NCBI GenBank assembly: GCA_016188545.1
Contig: JACPHO010000007.1
Span: 1-49,291, forward strand
Source of the DNA: Candidatus Shapirobacteria bacterium
GTDB taxonomy: Bacteria; Patescibacteriota; Microgenomatia; UBA12405
Direction: 5' to 3'
Length of the DNA: 49,291 bases
Position numbers and translations under genes: made by a program. Within the stretch, counting starts at the first letter, position 1. Each line of letters begins with the position of its first letter. Of the stretch, positions 23,840 through 30,956 are shown piece after piece. A model generated the notes under the pieces. The model was given only the letters and a program-made list of their open reading frames with translations, had not been told where the DNA came from and did not search any database.

Positions 23840-23897
23840 GGTTGGTGACCACGGTATGGGTGTGATGGAAAAAACAATTTGTCAGAGTAAAATTCAT
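23817..23897 (-). CDS. Histidine leader peptide of the hisS operon
   Basis: A 26-codon frame begins MNFTLTNCFF, continues His-His-Thr-His, and ends GVVST before TAA. Three His codons in four (23867-23856) overlap the segment that pairs with the antiterminator strand. The ATG lies about five bases after the expected transcription start. A ribosome slowed at these codons by uncharged tRNA-His would cover ACACCC and let the antiterminator form. Thr is also frequent (six codons), so a secondary response to Thr cannot be excluded. Confidence 0.8.
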   Translation of the reverse strand: MNFTLTNCFFHHTHTVVTNQRGVVST

Positions 23898-23908
23898 ATT
23901 ATTTGTTG

Positions 23909-23936
23909 ATTATATACCATATCTCATAATATTCAA
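23909..23936 (-). promoter_or_regulatory. Promoter of the hisS operon leader
   Basis: On the minus strand TTGAAT (23936-23931), 16 bases, then TATAAT (23914-23909). Transcription would start near 23902, giving a leader of about five bases before the leader-peptide ATG. Confidence 0.65.
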
Positions 23937-23985
23937 TGGCCAAAAGAACCATTGATCAGTTAGAAGTGTTTATGAAGAGTTTGTA

Positions 23986-24474
23986 ATGAATACAAAAATT
24001 GCAATAATCGGAAACTATGCAGCGGGAAAGACTACATTTGCCAATAAGTTGGGAAAGTTGTTAAAAATAAAGGTATATCATCTCGATGAAATCTACTTTA
24101 GAAAAAAGAAAGATAACCCCGACTTTGATTGGGATAAATATCAAACCAAATTGGTCGGCAATAATAAGTGGATAATTGAAGGAAATTTTCCTAGAACGTG
24201 GGACATTAGAGTTGGTGCTGCCGACAAAGTGATTTTTTTTAACTTTCCAATATGGTTGTCTTTGTTTAGATACGTTTATAGAAAAATTAAGTTTAAAACT
24301 CGGGATGGAGTTGGACTAAAAGAAATAAAGAAAATTATATTTTTCCCCAAACTTAGGGTTGACGGTGATAAAGCGGTGATTTTTAGGTCAAACAAGGAGT
24401 CGGATGACTATCTAGGACGGCACCGTTGTAATTTGGTCACTTTTTTAGTATGTTTTTACCTGTTCTTCGGTTAA
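23986..24474 (+). CDS. P-loop kinase (adenylate-kinase/FlaR-like), 3' end replaced by an IS
   Basis: The P-loop is 'IAIIGNYAAGKTTFANKLG' (residues about 5-23). 'YHLDEIYF' and 'KWIIEGNFPRTWDIRVGAADKVIFFNFP' match the small nucleotide-kinase family often annotated as DNA topology modulation kinase FlaR-related. The native chain reaches 'KAVIFRSNKESDDYLG', near the usual C-terminus. The insertion sequence begins at 24419, and the last 19 or so residues, including a hydrophobic 'LVTFLVCFYLFFG', are read from IS DNA. The enzyme may still fold, since little was lost. Substrate is unknown. Confidence 0.75.
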   Translation: MNTKIAIIGNYAAGKTTFANKLGKLLKIKVYHLDEIYFRKKKDNPDFDWDKYQTKLVGNNKWIIEGNFPRTWDIRVGAADKVIFFNFPIWLSLFRYVYRKIKFKTRDGVGLKEIKKIIFFPKLRVDGDKAVIFRSNKESDDYLGRHRCNLVTFLVCFYLFFG

Positions 24475-25578
24475 CAGTATTCAAATGACTCGGTGAAGAG
24501 TAAAATCAATGTCATGAAAAAAGATATGGTTGTGCCTATTGTTCAAGTAAAAGTGTAATTAGAAAAGGTGTCAGACGAGGAAAAATTAAATACTTTTGTA
24601 AAGATTGTCAACATTGGTTCCAAATTAATCGAACCATCACCAAGAAATTTGATACGAAAAAGGTTTTAAATCTTCATTTGTCTGGACTATCATTTCGAAA
24701 TTTAGGTGAGACTCTGGACATTAACGCTTCAACTGTTTATCGAAAGATTAAACCACTGTTAGAAGAGATGCCACATTGTGCTGATCTCTCCCGAGGCAAT
24801 GACAAGCACTATTCTGGCATCCTTCTCCTAGACGGCAAATACACTCATGTCAAAGGCTACAACGACAAGATTCCTGTTATCTATGGAATTGATTATCTAA
24901 CTCATGACATTGTTCATTTTGTTTTATCAAAAGGTGAAAACTACCAGACCTCTCTATCGTTCTTTCAATCTCTTCGGCTATTGGGTTATCCCCTTAAAGC
25001 TCTAGTGTGTGATGACAATCAAAATTTCCAATTAGCTTGTAGCCGAGTCTATCCTAAATCAGTAATTCAAATTTGTCACAATCACTACAAAGAAAACATT
25101 AGAAGACAGCTATTTGTTAGAAGTGACTCAACCTATCGACCATTTATGTATGAGATTGAACAATTGTTTTCTAGAAGAAGATCAATAGCAGAATTTTTCT
25201 CAATCATCAGAAAAATTCTGCTTAAGTACGGAAATGATCCTAAATGTCAGGGAGTAATCATTGATATTGAAAAAAGAAAGAATGTTCTTCTAGCCTATAT
25301 GCTCGATAAACATATTCCTAGAACCACAAACCTAATTGAATGTTTCAACTCTCATCTCGAAGGCAGACTAAAAAGTGTTAAAGGTTTCGAATCAATTGGT
25401 CATGCCAGATTATGGTTTAATGCCTACTTTATCAGAAGAAGATTAAAGCCGTTTACTGACTGTACCGGACAATTTAAGAAACTAAATGGTAAATGTTCAC
25501 TTGAAACCGTAATTCAAAACGAAACAAAATTTCAAACACTAAAACAAAAGTTCAGGTGACCGTTTTTGCAACGGTACG
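24419..25578 (+). mobile_element. 1160-bp insertion sequence with 9-bp target duplication
   Basis: The target duplication ATCTAGGAC is intact at 24410-24418 and 25579-25587. Imperfect inverted ends: GGCACCGTTG...GGTCAC on the left (24419-24440), and on the right end (25556-25578, reverse complement) CGTACCGTTG...GGTCAC. It carries one transposase gene. The perfect direct repeats suggest recent insertion. It landed between the 3' end of a kinase gene and a tRNA-His gene. The transposase looks MULE/IS256-like, families that often make 8-9 bp duplications. Confidence 0.9.
24514..25559 (+). CDS. DDE transposase with zinc ribbon, needing a -1 shift at an A6 run
   Basis: The long frame lacks a normal start before 24678, yet it extends upstream to 24504 and encodes a zinc ribbon (CAYC...CKDC, about residues 6-30). 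The only nearby ATG (24514) is in another frame and reaches stop after 14 codons. Slipping back one base on AAAAAA (24517-24522) joins ATG AAA AAA to AGA TAT GGT, giving MKKRYGCAYCSSK and a 348-residue protein. Catalytic acids are D in LLLDGKYTHV, D in LVCDDNQNFQLA, and E in TTNLIECFNSHLEGRLKSVKGF. Slippage at A-runs is a known way IS elements limit transposase; an assembly error is the alternative. Confidence 0.8.
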
Positions 25579-25591
25579 ATCTAGGACTGGG

Positions 25592-25666
25592 GGTGGCTGA
25601 AGGGACTCGAACCCTCGACCCTTCCCTTCACAGGGGAATGCTCTAACCAACTGAGCTACAGCCACC
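25592..25666 (-). tRNA. tRNA-His (anticodon GTG)
   Basis: On the minus strand the cloverleaf closes fully: acceptor GTGGCTG/CAGCCAC, D-arm GCTC...GAGC, anticodon stem TTCCC/GGGAA with loop CTGTGAA, and T-arm GAGGG TTCGAGT CCCTT (last pair G-T). The anticodon is GTG. The base before the acceptor is G facing C73, the G-1:C73 identity element of tRNA-His. CCA is not encoded. The gene lies five bases beyond the IS target duplication and upstream, on the same strand, of the hisS operon. Confidence 0.95.
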
Positions 25667-25732
25667 ATATACTCGCAATGCGAGAATTTTCAATTAACAA
25701 TTTTCAATTTACAATGAAAAGAGTTAAAAATA

Positions 25733-25755
25733 AATCCGCCAGTTTTTGGCGGATT
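25733..25755 (-). terminator. Terminator after the minus-strand gene pair
   Basis: AATCCGCCA / TGGCGGATT forms a 9-bp perfect stem, followed on the minus strand by TTATTTTTAA. A second hairpin, TACCGCCAA / TTGGTGGTA at 25772-25793, lies just before it without a T-run. The rest of the gap 25667-25864 holds a short CTCGC/GCGAG hairpin next to the tRNA and no gene. Confidence 0.7.
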
Positions 25756-25864
25756 CTGTCGATACAGTAATTACCGCCAATTACTTGGTGGTATGGTGAT
25801 GGTTTAAGATCACGATTACTGAATTCATTGTCAGTATTTTATCAATAAATAGGGTGATGTCAAA

Positions 25865-26605
25865 TTATTTCTTAGTCGGAGTTGGTTCGGGTTTGTAGTC
25901 GAGGTCGATTAGGCGAACAGCATTGTAGGTTTTAGTGGCCTTTTCATCAGGGCGGAGGATGGCGATTATGCGATGACCAGACTTAACATCTGTTTGTTTA
26001 ATTTTTTGCTGAGTTATTGATAGGTACTCAGTCTTAGTGTCCATGCGGATCTGGAAAAGAGTGTTCTTGTTGTGGGTAGGTACCAGTGTAAGAATTGAAC
26101 TAGTCTTAGACATGTCAACTATTTTACCTGTAGTTACGGTTTTTTTTATCTGTAACTTGGAAAGGTCGGTCACTATGATTCGTTTACCTAAAAAGGTGTT
26201 AGCCTGCGTGTCGTCGATACCAAGGACGAGAATGTCCTGACCGACTTTGAGTTTAGCAAGAGTGGTTTTGTTCCGGTTGGCGTCGATAATTGTCAAGGTT
26301 GGATCAAGTTGGATTATGCGCGTCTCATTGTGGTACTCAATACTGAGGGACTTGTCACTAACTTCGACAATCTTTCCTGCTATGGATTTTTTAGATGTGG
26401 AAGGGCTGATAATTTGCATGAGTTTTTCTTTGACTTTTTGTTGGACGACTTCACGAATTTTTTGGATATCATCGGAGACAGTGTTGGTTGGAGAGGCAGT
26501 AGGTGTGGCAACTTCTGTTGGTTCCGGAAGAATTGTGGGAACTTTGACAATGGCATTTGAGGGTTTTATGGCGAGGGCAAAAAATATCAAAGTTAAAAAT
26601 ATCAT
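25865..26605 (-). CDS. Secreted or anchored protein with two OB-like beta repeats
   Basis: The start chosen is the ATG one base after the upstream stop, giving a clean signal peptide (MIFLTLIFFALAIKPSNA); an earlier in-frame ATG would overlap the neighbour. A Pro/Thr linker follows, then a helical segment ('IQKIREVVQQKVKEKLMQI'), then two similar beta-rich modules: 'IAGKIVEVSDKSLSIEYHNETRIIQLDP' and 'TTGKIVDMSKTSSILTLVP'. The pattern resembles the DUF5666-type OB fold, which is an inference. It forms a two-gene operon with the Ig-like protein upstream. Confidence 0.65.
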   Translation of the reverse strand: MIFLTLIFFALAIKPSNAIVKVPTILPEPTEVATPTASPTNTVSDDIQKIREVVQQKVKEKLMQIISPSTSKKSIAGKIVEVSDKSLSIEYHNETRIIQLDPTLTIIDANRNKTTLAKLKVGQDILVLGIDDTQANTFLGKRIIVTDLSKLQIKKTVTTGKIVDMSKTSSILTLVPTHNKNTLFQIRMDTKTEYLSITQQKIKQTDVKSGHRIIAILRPDEKATKTYNAVRLIDLDYKPEPTPTKK

Positions 26606-26606
26606 A

Positions 26607-27086
26607 TTATATTTTGGCGGTAGAATAGGTAACCTGGACATTTACTGTTGATTGGTTGTCGGCAGCATCAAAGGCATCGATTTGGATGTTGTTGAGACCT
26701 GACTCTAGGTCGATTTCCATCTTAAACTCACCTTTGTCTGAGGCAGTGGTCTGGAAGTGTTTGAGGCTGGTGTTGATAATTATTTGACTGTTGGGAGAGG
26801 CAGTACCAATGATTTCCAACAGGGAGTTGGCGACTATGTCTTCGTTTTTGGGACTGGAGATAATGAGTGTTGAATCAGGATTGGAAGTATTGTTAGTTTT
26901 TATGTCTTCGTTGATTTTGGTTTCTAGTGAAGATGAAGTTGGAGCCGGAGATGTTTCATTAATTACTGGAGTGGGAGCTGGTTGGCTGGCAGTTCTTTTA
27001 CTCTTTTGAGATGCCAAATAGCCTCCGGTGAGACCGAAGCCCAAAAGTGCGCCTAAAGTAATAGCTAGGGTGATTTCTTTAAACAT
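26607..27086 (-). CDS. Membrane-anchored protein with one bacterial Ig-like domain
   Basis: An N-terminal anchor lies at residues about 7-27. A Thr/Ser/Pro-rich linker (35-75) follows, then a beta-sandwich domain (about 75-158) with the typical 'LIISSPKNEDIVANSLLEIIGTASPNSQIIIN' and 'DKGEFKMEIDLESGLNNIQIDAFDAADNQSTVNVQVTY', a Big/FN3-like extracellular module. It is read from an extended -10 promoter (TGG TATCAT) and is followed by the OB-like protein. Confidence 0.7.
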   Translation of the reverse strand: MFKEITLAITLGALLGFGLTGGYLASQKSKRTASQPAPTPVINETSPAPTSSSLETKINEDIKTNNTSNPDSTLIISSPKNEDIVANSLLEIIGTASPNSQIIINTSLKHFQTTASDKGEFKMEIDLESGLNNIQIDAFDAADNQSTVNVQVTYSTAKI

Positions 27087-27099
27087 GAGTAGTTGGTAG

Positions 27100-27135
27100 A
27101 TGATACCACGGAAGGGGGTTGGTAAATGTTAAAAT
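27100..27135. promoter_or_regulatory. Divergent extended -10 promoters
   Basis: Minus strand: TGG TATCAT (27108-27100) before the Ig-like gene. Plus strand: TGT TAAAAT (27127-27135) five bases before the ATG at 27141. The plus -10 box lies within the first codons of an in-frame upstream ATG (27126), so 27141 is the more likely start. Confidence 0.6.
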
Positions 27136-27140
27136 CAGGT

Positions 27141-27719
27141 ATGGAAATAAAAAATAATGGTCAAAACGGCTTGCAAATTATTGGTAAAAAAGAAACAGTA
27201 TTGGTAAATCCTTCGGGAGATACCCTGAAAAAATCAAGCTCTCGAGTAATTTTATATAACCGGAAAGTTGAAACTGGTTTACTAACCATGGAAAATAAAG
27301 TTCTGATAATCGGACCGGGAGAGTATGAGGTTGGTGGTGTAGAAATTAATGGTCATAACGACGGTGAGAGTGGAGTGGTGTATTCGGTAGCAATTGATGG
27401 ACTAACTGTGGCAATACTGGGAAGTATGAAAGGAGAATTGAGTGAAAAAAAGATTGATAAGATCGGCGCCGCCGATGTTTTATTGGCAGATATCAGTGGT
27501 TGTGGTGAGTCACAGAGTAAGGTACTTCTAAAACTAGCAAAGAAATGGGGTATAAATTATCTACTACCTTACGGACAAAGGATCGGTGGTACTGAAATTC
27601 ATGACTTTTTAAATGTGGCTGATAATGAGGGTTTGGAGCCGGTGTCCAGTCTTAAAATGGATAAGGACACATTACCTGAGGGAATGGAAACAGTGTTATT
27701 AAAGGAGACTTTAACTTAA
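27141..27719 (+). CDS. MBL-fold-like protein without the usual metal ligands
   Basis: The 192-residue protein has the fold pattern of small metallo-beta-lactamase relatives ('VLIIGPGEYEVGGVEINGHND', 'YSVAIDGLTVAILGSMKGELSEKKIDKIGAADVLLADI', 'WGINYLLPYGQ'). The HxHxDH zinc motif of active hydrolases is absent, so it is probably a non-catalytic or very divergent member. The start codon was chosen by promoter position. It ends three bases before dnaB and is likely co-transcribed with it. Confidence 0.65.
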   Translation: MEIKNNGQNGLQIIGKKETVLVNPSGDTLKKSSSRVILYNRKVETGLLTMENKVLIIGPGEYEVGGVEINGHNDGESGVVYSVAIDGLTVAILGSMKGELSEKKIDKIGAADVLLADISGCGESQSKVLLKLAKKWGINYLLPYGQRIGGTEIHDFLNVADNEGLEPVSSLKMDKDTLPEGMETVLLKETLT

Positions 27720-27722
27720 GAT

Positions 27723-29027
27723 ATGAGTGATAGCTTGCGAATGCCTCCACATTCTGATGAAGCGGAAACCAGCGTTCTTGGTTCAATATTGATTGATAAT
27801 GACGCTATATTGTCGGTCTCAGAGTTTTTAAGACCAGAGCATTTTTATGATCCGAATAAATTTTGTGTGTACGAAGCTATGCTTAGTTTGTATGAGAACA
27901 GGTCACCGATTGACATAGTGACTGTTTCGGAGAAACTGCGGGAATTAAAATCACTTAAAAAAGTAGGTGGAAAGGCATTTTTAAGTAGGTTGGCTAATGA
28001 TGTACCAACTAGCGCAAATGTTGAAAGTTACGGAAAAATCATTAAGTCGTTATCTGCTAAAAGAGAACTAATATCAGCGGCTGGAAGAATATCGGAGCGT
28101 TCGTTTGACGAGGGAGTGACATCACCTGAACTGTTGGATTACGCTGAACAGGAAATATTTTCACTTAGTCAAAAGCACTTAAAGTCTGTTCCGACCTCGC
28201 TAAAAGAAGTTTTAACTGCTAGTTTTGATCGCCTTGACGAACTACAAAAGATGGGGACCGGACTTAGGGGAATTCCGACGGGGTTTCATCAACTGGATAG
28301 CATGCTTGCTGGAATGCAGGATAGCAACTTGATTGTACTGGCGGCTCGCCCTGGAGTTGGTAAGACCGCTTTTGGCTTGAACATAGCTCGGTATTGTGCT
28401 GTTGAGAAAAAAGTACCTACTTGTATCTTTTCACTAGAAATGAGTAAGGAAGAGTTGGTGGATCGTTTGTTGGTGCGACAGGGGTTAATTGACGCTTGGA
28501 AACTTAAAACTGGTCAGTTGTCGGATGACGATTTTGCGTCGTTGTCAGAGGCTATGGGAGTGCTAGCTGAGGCTCCATTGTACATTGATGATACTCCTGG
28601 TCTGACGGTAACAGAACTAAGAACTAAAGCTCGAAGATTACAAGTCGATAAGGGGATTCGATTTATTATCGTCGATTACTTACAGTTGATGCATGGAATG
28701 TCGCGTGACAATCGGGTACAAGAAGTTTCGGAGATCTCTCAGGGTCTAAAGAATTTGGCCAGAGAGCTAAAACTACCAATCGTCGCAATGGCCCAGTTAA
28801 ACCGACAAATGGAGAGCCGAGGTGGTAAGCCAAGGCTATCTGACCTTCGAGAATCAGGAAGTATCGAACAAGATGCTGACGTGGTGATGTTTTTACACCG
28901 TGAGGACGAAGAGGTGAGAGAACTTGTCATGTGTTCGATTGAAAAACACCGAAACGGTCCGACTGGTCAATTCAACCTATACTTTAATGGAAAGCAAGTT
29001 AGTTTTTTTGATGTGGAGAAGAAGTAA
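27723..29027 (+). CDS. dnaB: Replicative DNA helicase
   Basis: DnaB unwinds DNA at the replication fork as a hexamer. The N-terminal domain starts 'MPPHSDEAETSVLGSILIDNDAI'. Walker A is PGVGKT (210-215) in 'LAARPGVGKTAFGLNIA'. Walker B lies at 'IRFIIVDYLQLM', then 'QEVSEISQGLKNLARELKLPIVAMAQLNRQMESR' and 'LRESGSIEQDADVVMFLHR', all family signatures. Length (434) is normal. No intein. The last eight or nine codons are duplicated 625 bases downstream. Confidence 0.97.
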   Translation: MSDSLRMPPHSDEAETSVLGSILIDNDAILSVSEFLRPEHFYDPNKFCVYEAMLSLYENRSPIDIVTVSEKLRELKSLKKVGGKAFLSRLANDVPTSANVESYGKIIKSLSAKRELISAAGRISERSFDEGVTSPELLDYAEQEIFSLSQKHLKSVPTSLKEVLTASFDRLDELQKMGTGLRGIPTGFHQLDSMLAGMQDSNLIVLAARPGVGKTAFGLNIARYCAVEKKVPTCIFSLEMSKEELVDRLLVRQGLIDAWKLKTGQLSDDDFASLSEAMGVLAEAPLYIDDTPGLTVTELRTKARRLQVDKGIRFIIVDYLQLMHGMSRDNRVQEVSEISQGLKNLARELKLPIVAMAQLNRQMESRGGKPRLSDLRESGSIEQDADVVMFLHREDEEVRELVMCSIEKHRNGPTGQFNLYFNGKQVSFFDVEKK

Positions 29028-29648
29028 ATAGATATGGCAGTAGATGTTCGCAAAAATATGCTAGGAACTGAAGTTACTAGGCTGATTCGAGAGCCAGAGG
29101 CAAGAGATAGTGAATTGAGAATTAATGTAATGAAAAGTTTAAGAAGTGACGGTTCAACAGAAATGGGTAATATCGCAGGTTGGTTTGAGTTGCATCACTT
29201 GGGTGATGATTCGATAGCTGATCTGGCGAGCGCTGTGTGGAAATCAGGGCCCGAAAGGAGACTCGATACCCCAGAGTCGATTATTCAAGTACTGGATTTT
29301 TGGGGAAATGAACAAAAGAAAAACATGGAGGAAAATCCTGATATAACCAAATCTTGGTCTAATGATGATTATGTTAATGAGACTGGAAAAATGTGTTGTT
29401 TGATAGATTACTTATTGAGTGCCAGCGACAATGCAATATCCGAGGATATATTGGAAAGATGTAGCTCAGAAAATGTTGTAAAGGCGATGGGTTTGATTGT
29501 CGAAAGAAGTTATGGAAAAAATCGAGCCCGACAGATATTAAGTGATCTTGGCATTGGAGAATATCAAGTTTGTAGAAAACTGTATGAGATCGTGGAGCAT
29601 GGAGTTGATCAGGATAAAATAAATTAGTTTTTTTGATGTGGAGAAGAA
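28999..29648 (+). repeat. 25-bp direct repeat of the dnaB 3' end flanking a hypothetical gene
   Basis: A 25-base segment (starting TTAGTTTTTTTG) is identical at 28999-29023, inside dnaB, and at 29624-29648. The second copy supplies the stop codon of the intervening gene. The arrangement looks like insertion of that gene with duplication of the dnaB end. Confidence 0.85.
29034..29627 (+). CDS. Hypothetical helical protein inserted after dnaB
   Basis: I do not recognise this 197-residue, mostly helical, acidic protein. It has a possible DNA-binding-like segment near the end ('NRARQILSDLGIGEYQVCRKLYEIV') and no membrane part. It starts six bases after dnaB and its stop codon lies in a 25-bp duplicate of the dnaB 3' end, so it was probably inserted there. 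Confidence 0.6.
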   Translation: MAVDVRKNMLGTEVTRLIREPEARDSELRINVMKSLRSDGSTEMGNIAGWFELHHLGDDSIADLASAVWKSGPERRLDTPESIIQVLDFWGNEQKKNMEENPDITKSWSNDDYVNETGKMCCLIDYLLSASDNAISEDILERCSSENVVKAMGLIVERSYGKNRARQILSDLGIGEYQVCRKLYEIVEHGVDQDKIN

Positions 29649-29651
29649 AGG

Positions 29652-29873
29652 CTAAACGGATCTAAGAGTGGTACAAAGTGTTTTGGGAAATGCGGTATGA
29701 AAATCTTGAATAAATCGAGCCCGAATTTGTTCCATGGTGCTGATATGGGAGTGAGCCGAAGAAAGATCGAGGGAAGTTAATGACGAACGAGAGGCGGCCT
29801 CAGCTTGTTGATGGAGAGTAATAAGTTCCTCTCTTGAATAACTTTCCCTACGGTTTGGGTCAAAAGTTTTCAT
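29652..29873 (-). CDS. Small hypothetical protein just downstream of tRNA-Leu
   Basis: The 73-residue protein begins MKTFDPNRRESYSREELITL two bases after the tRNA-Leu 3' end on the same strand; a longer in-frame start would lie inside the tRNA. It is helical with many Ser, Arg and Glu. No ribosome site is visible, so it would need a processed or leaderless transcript. Function unknown and coding status uncertain. Confidence 0.45.
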   Translation of the reverse strand: MKTFDPNRRESYSREELITLHQQAEAASRSSLTSLDLSSAHSHISTMEQIRARFIQDFHTAFPKTLCTTLRSV

Positions 29874-29875
29874 AG

Positions 29876-29959
29876 TGCCGAAAGAGGGAATCGAACCCCC
29901 ATGACATTGCTGCCACACGATTTTGAGTCGTGCGCGTCTACCAATTCCGCCATTTCGGC
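29876..29959 (-). tRNA. tRNA-Leu (anticodon CAA)
   Basis: On the minus strand the acceptor GCCGAAA/TTTCGGC closes. The D-arm is GCGG...GTAGACGC-type. The anticodon stem CACGA/TCGTG holds loop CTCAAAA (anticodon CAA at 29925-29923). A long variable arm (TGGCAGCAATGTCA) marks a class II tRNA, and the T-arm GGGGG TTCGATT CCCTC is present. CCA is not encoded. It reads UUG codons. A partial copy of its 5' half lies 230 bases upstream. Confidence 0.95.
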
Positions 29960-30192
29960 AATAACTCGTCTATTATCTCACGTCCTGACCCGGATTTTAA
30001 GTATATTTCCAACTGTCTTGCTTCTTGACGACTGTCACAAATCTGGACATAGACCAGTGACGGTTTCTGGTCCTTTGTTGTTTGACACTTGCCAGCACCA
30101 CGTTGGTTCAACCTTCGGTTTAAATTATCCGTAAGTCCTTTGTAAAATGTTCCATTGCTGCACTTAAGTACATATACATAGTAAGTGTTCAT
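29938..30192 (-). CDS. GIY-YIG nuclease domain protein inserted at tRNA-Leu
   Basis: This 84-residue protein is a minimal GIY-YIG nuclease: 'YYVYVLKCSNGTFYKGLTDNLNRRL' has the GIY-like YVY and YIG-like YKG strands and the catalytic Arg; 'EARQLEIYLKSGSGRE' carries the metal-binding Glu. The start ATG follows directly after a tRNA-Leu 5' remnant. Its last seven codons (LPKWRNW and stop) are read from the 5' end of the intact tRNA-Leu gene. GIY-YIG domains occur in homing endonucleases and in small free-standing nucleases of the YhbQ type. The position between two tRNA-Leu 5' ends points to mobility. Confidence 0.8.
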   Translation of the reverse strand: MNTYYVYVLKCSNGTFYKGLTDNLNRRLNQRGAGKCQTTKDQKPSLVYVQICDSRQEARQLEIYLKSGSGREIIDELLPKWRNW

Positions 30193-30264
30193 GTCGTGTG
30201 CGCGCCCACCACGGCGGGCAAGTCTACCAATGGAGTTTATCCGCCAAGGCGGACCATTTCGGCA
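30193..30264 (-). pseudogene. Remnant of tRNA-Leu 5' half with palindromic insertions
   Basis: On the minus strand the segment reads like the 5' half of the intact tRNA-Leu: TGCCGAAATGG, then ATTGGTAGAC, then GCGCACACGAC. It is interrupted by TCCGCCTTGGCGGA (a perfect palindrome with two-base centre) plus a few bases, and by a GCCCGCC/GGTGGGC hairpin. The GIY-YIG start codon follows immediately. It cannot form a tRNA. Confidence 0.75.
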
Positions 30265-30305
30265 AAGCAAGACAAGTATAGCAAAAATGTAGTGTAAAAT
30301 AGCTT

Positions 30306-30956
30306 ATGGTTTTGGGATTAATCAAGCTTCTGGGGATAGTACTTTTTTTATATCTAGTATGGCGAAATTTGAACGATGATTATCGCGATGAGCATTTAAT
30401 TTCGTATGGTTGGAGCTCAATAATGGTGATGCTTTTGGGTGGAAGGATCGTTTATGGACTGTGGAACTGGGGGGCGTTAAATGATAGTTGGACTAGTTGG
30501 CTGATGGTATGGAAAACATCCGGATTCAATTATTACGGAGGAGTCATGTTTGTATTACTTTGGACTTGGTGGTTTTGTTTAAAAAATGAATGGAAACTTT
30601 GGTCATTTTTGGAAGACGTTACTCCAATATATTATCTGCTTTTGGCTTTTTTGAGTGGGGGTGAATACATTCAAAGAGGTTTAGATTTTAGACTATTGGT
30701 GTGGATGATTGTTTTCGTGATAGGCTATCTATTGGCAAATTTTTTGAAAGGTAACTACCGCTCAATCTCTTGGTATAGAAGTGGAAAAAAAGGATTTATA
30801 TTCTTTGCTACTAACCTAGTAATGGGTTTGGTCGCTACCGTCATTTCGTTCCTATTTAAAGATGGGTTGTTTCTAATTATTTTGTACCTAGGACTGAGTT
30901 TGATTTTTGGGGTGGGATTAGTTATTCTTGGAGAGACATATGGTACAAAAAAATAA
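30306..30956 (+). CDS. Lgt-like polytopic membrane protein
   Basis: The 216-residue protein has about six or seven membrane segments. 'YGWSSIMVMLLGGRIVYGLWNW', 'SGFNYYGGVMFVLLWTWWF' and 'DVTPIYYLLLAFLSGGEYIQRG' resemble prolipoprotein diacylglyceryl transferase (GGRIGH, SG-Y-GG and the Gly-rich third motif). The His and some Arg positions of true Lgt are not all present, so activity is uncertain. A TAAAAT box ends five bases before the ATG. It lies two genes from an LspA-like gene, which supports a lipoprotein-processing role. Confidence 0.65.
   Translation: MVLGLIKLLGIVLFLYLVWRNLNDDYRDEHLISYGWSSIMVMLLGGRIVYGLWNWGALNDSWTSWLMVWKTSGFNYYGGVMFVLLWTWWFCLKNEWKLWSFLEDVTPIYYLLLAFLSGGEYIQRGLDFRLLVWMIVFVIGYLLANFLKGNYRSISWYRSGKKGFIFFATNLVMGLVATVISFLFKDGLFLIILYLGLSLIFGVGLVILGETYGTKK

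Noticed and set aside
23821-23860. Possible T-box riboswitch before the hisS operon
   Set aside because: The conserved T-box bulge sequence is not found on the transcribed strand; the leader peptide with overlapping stems explains the region better.
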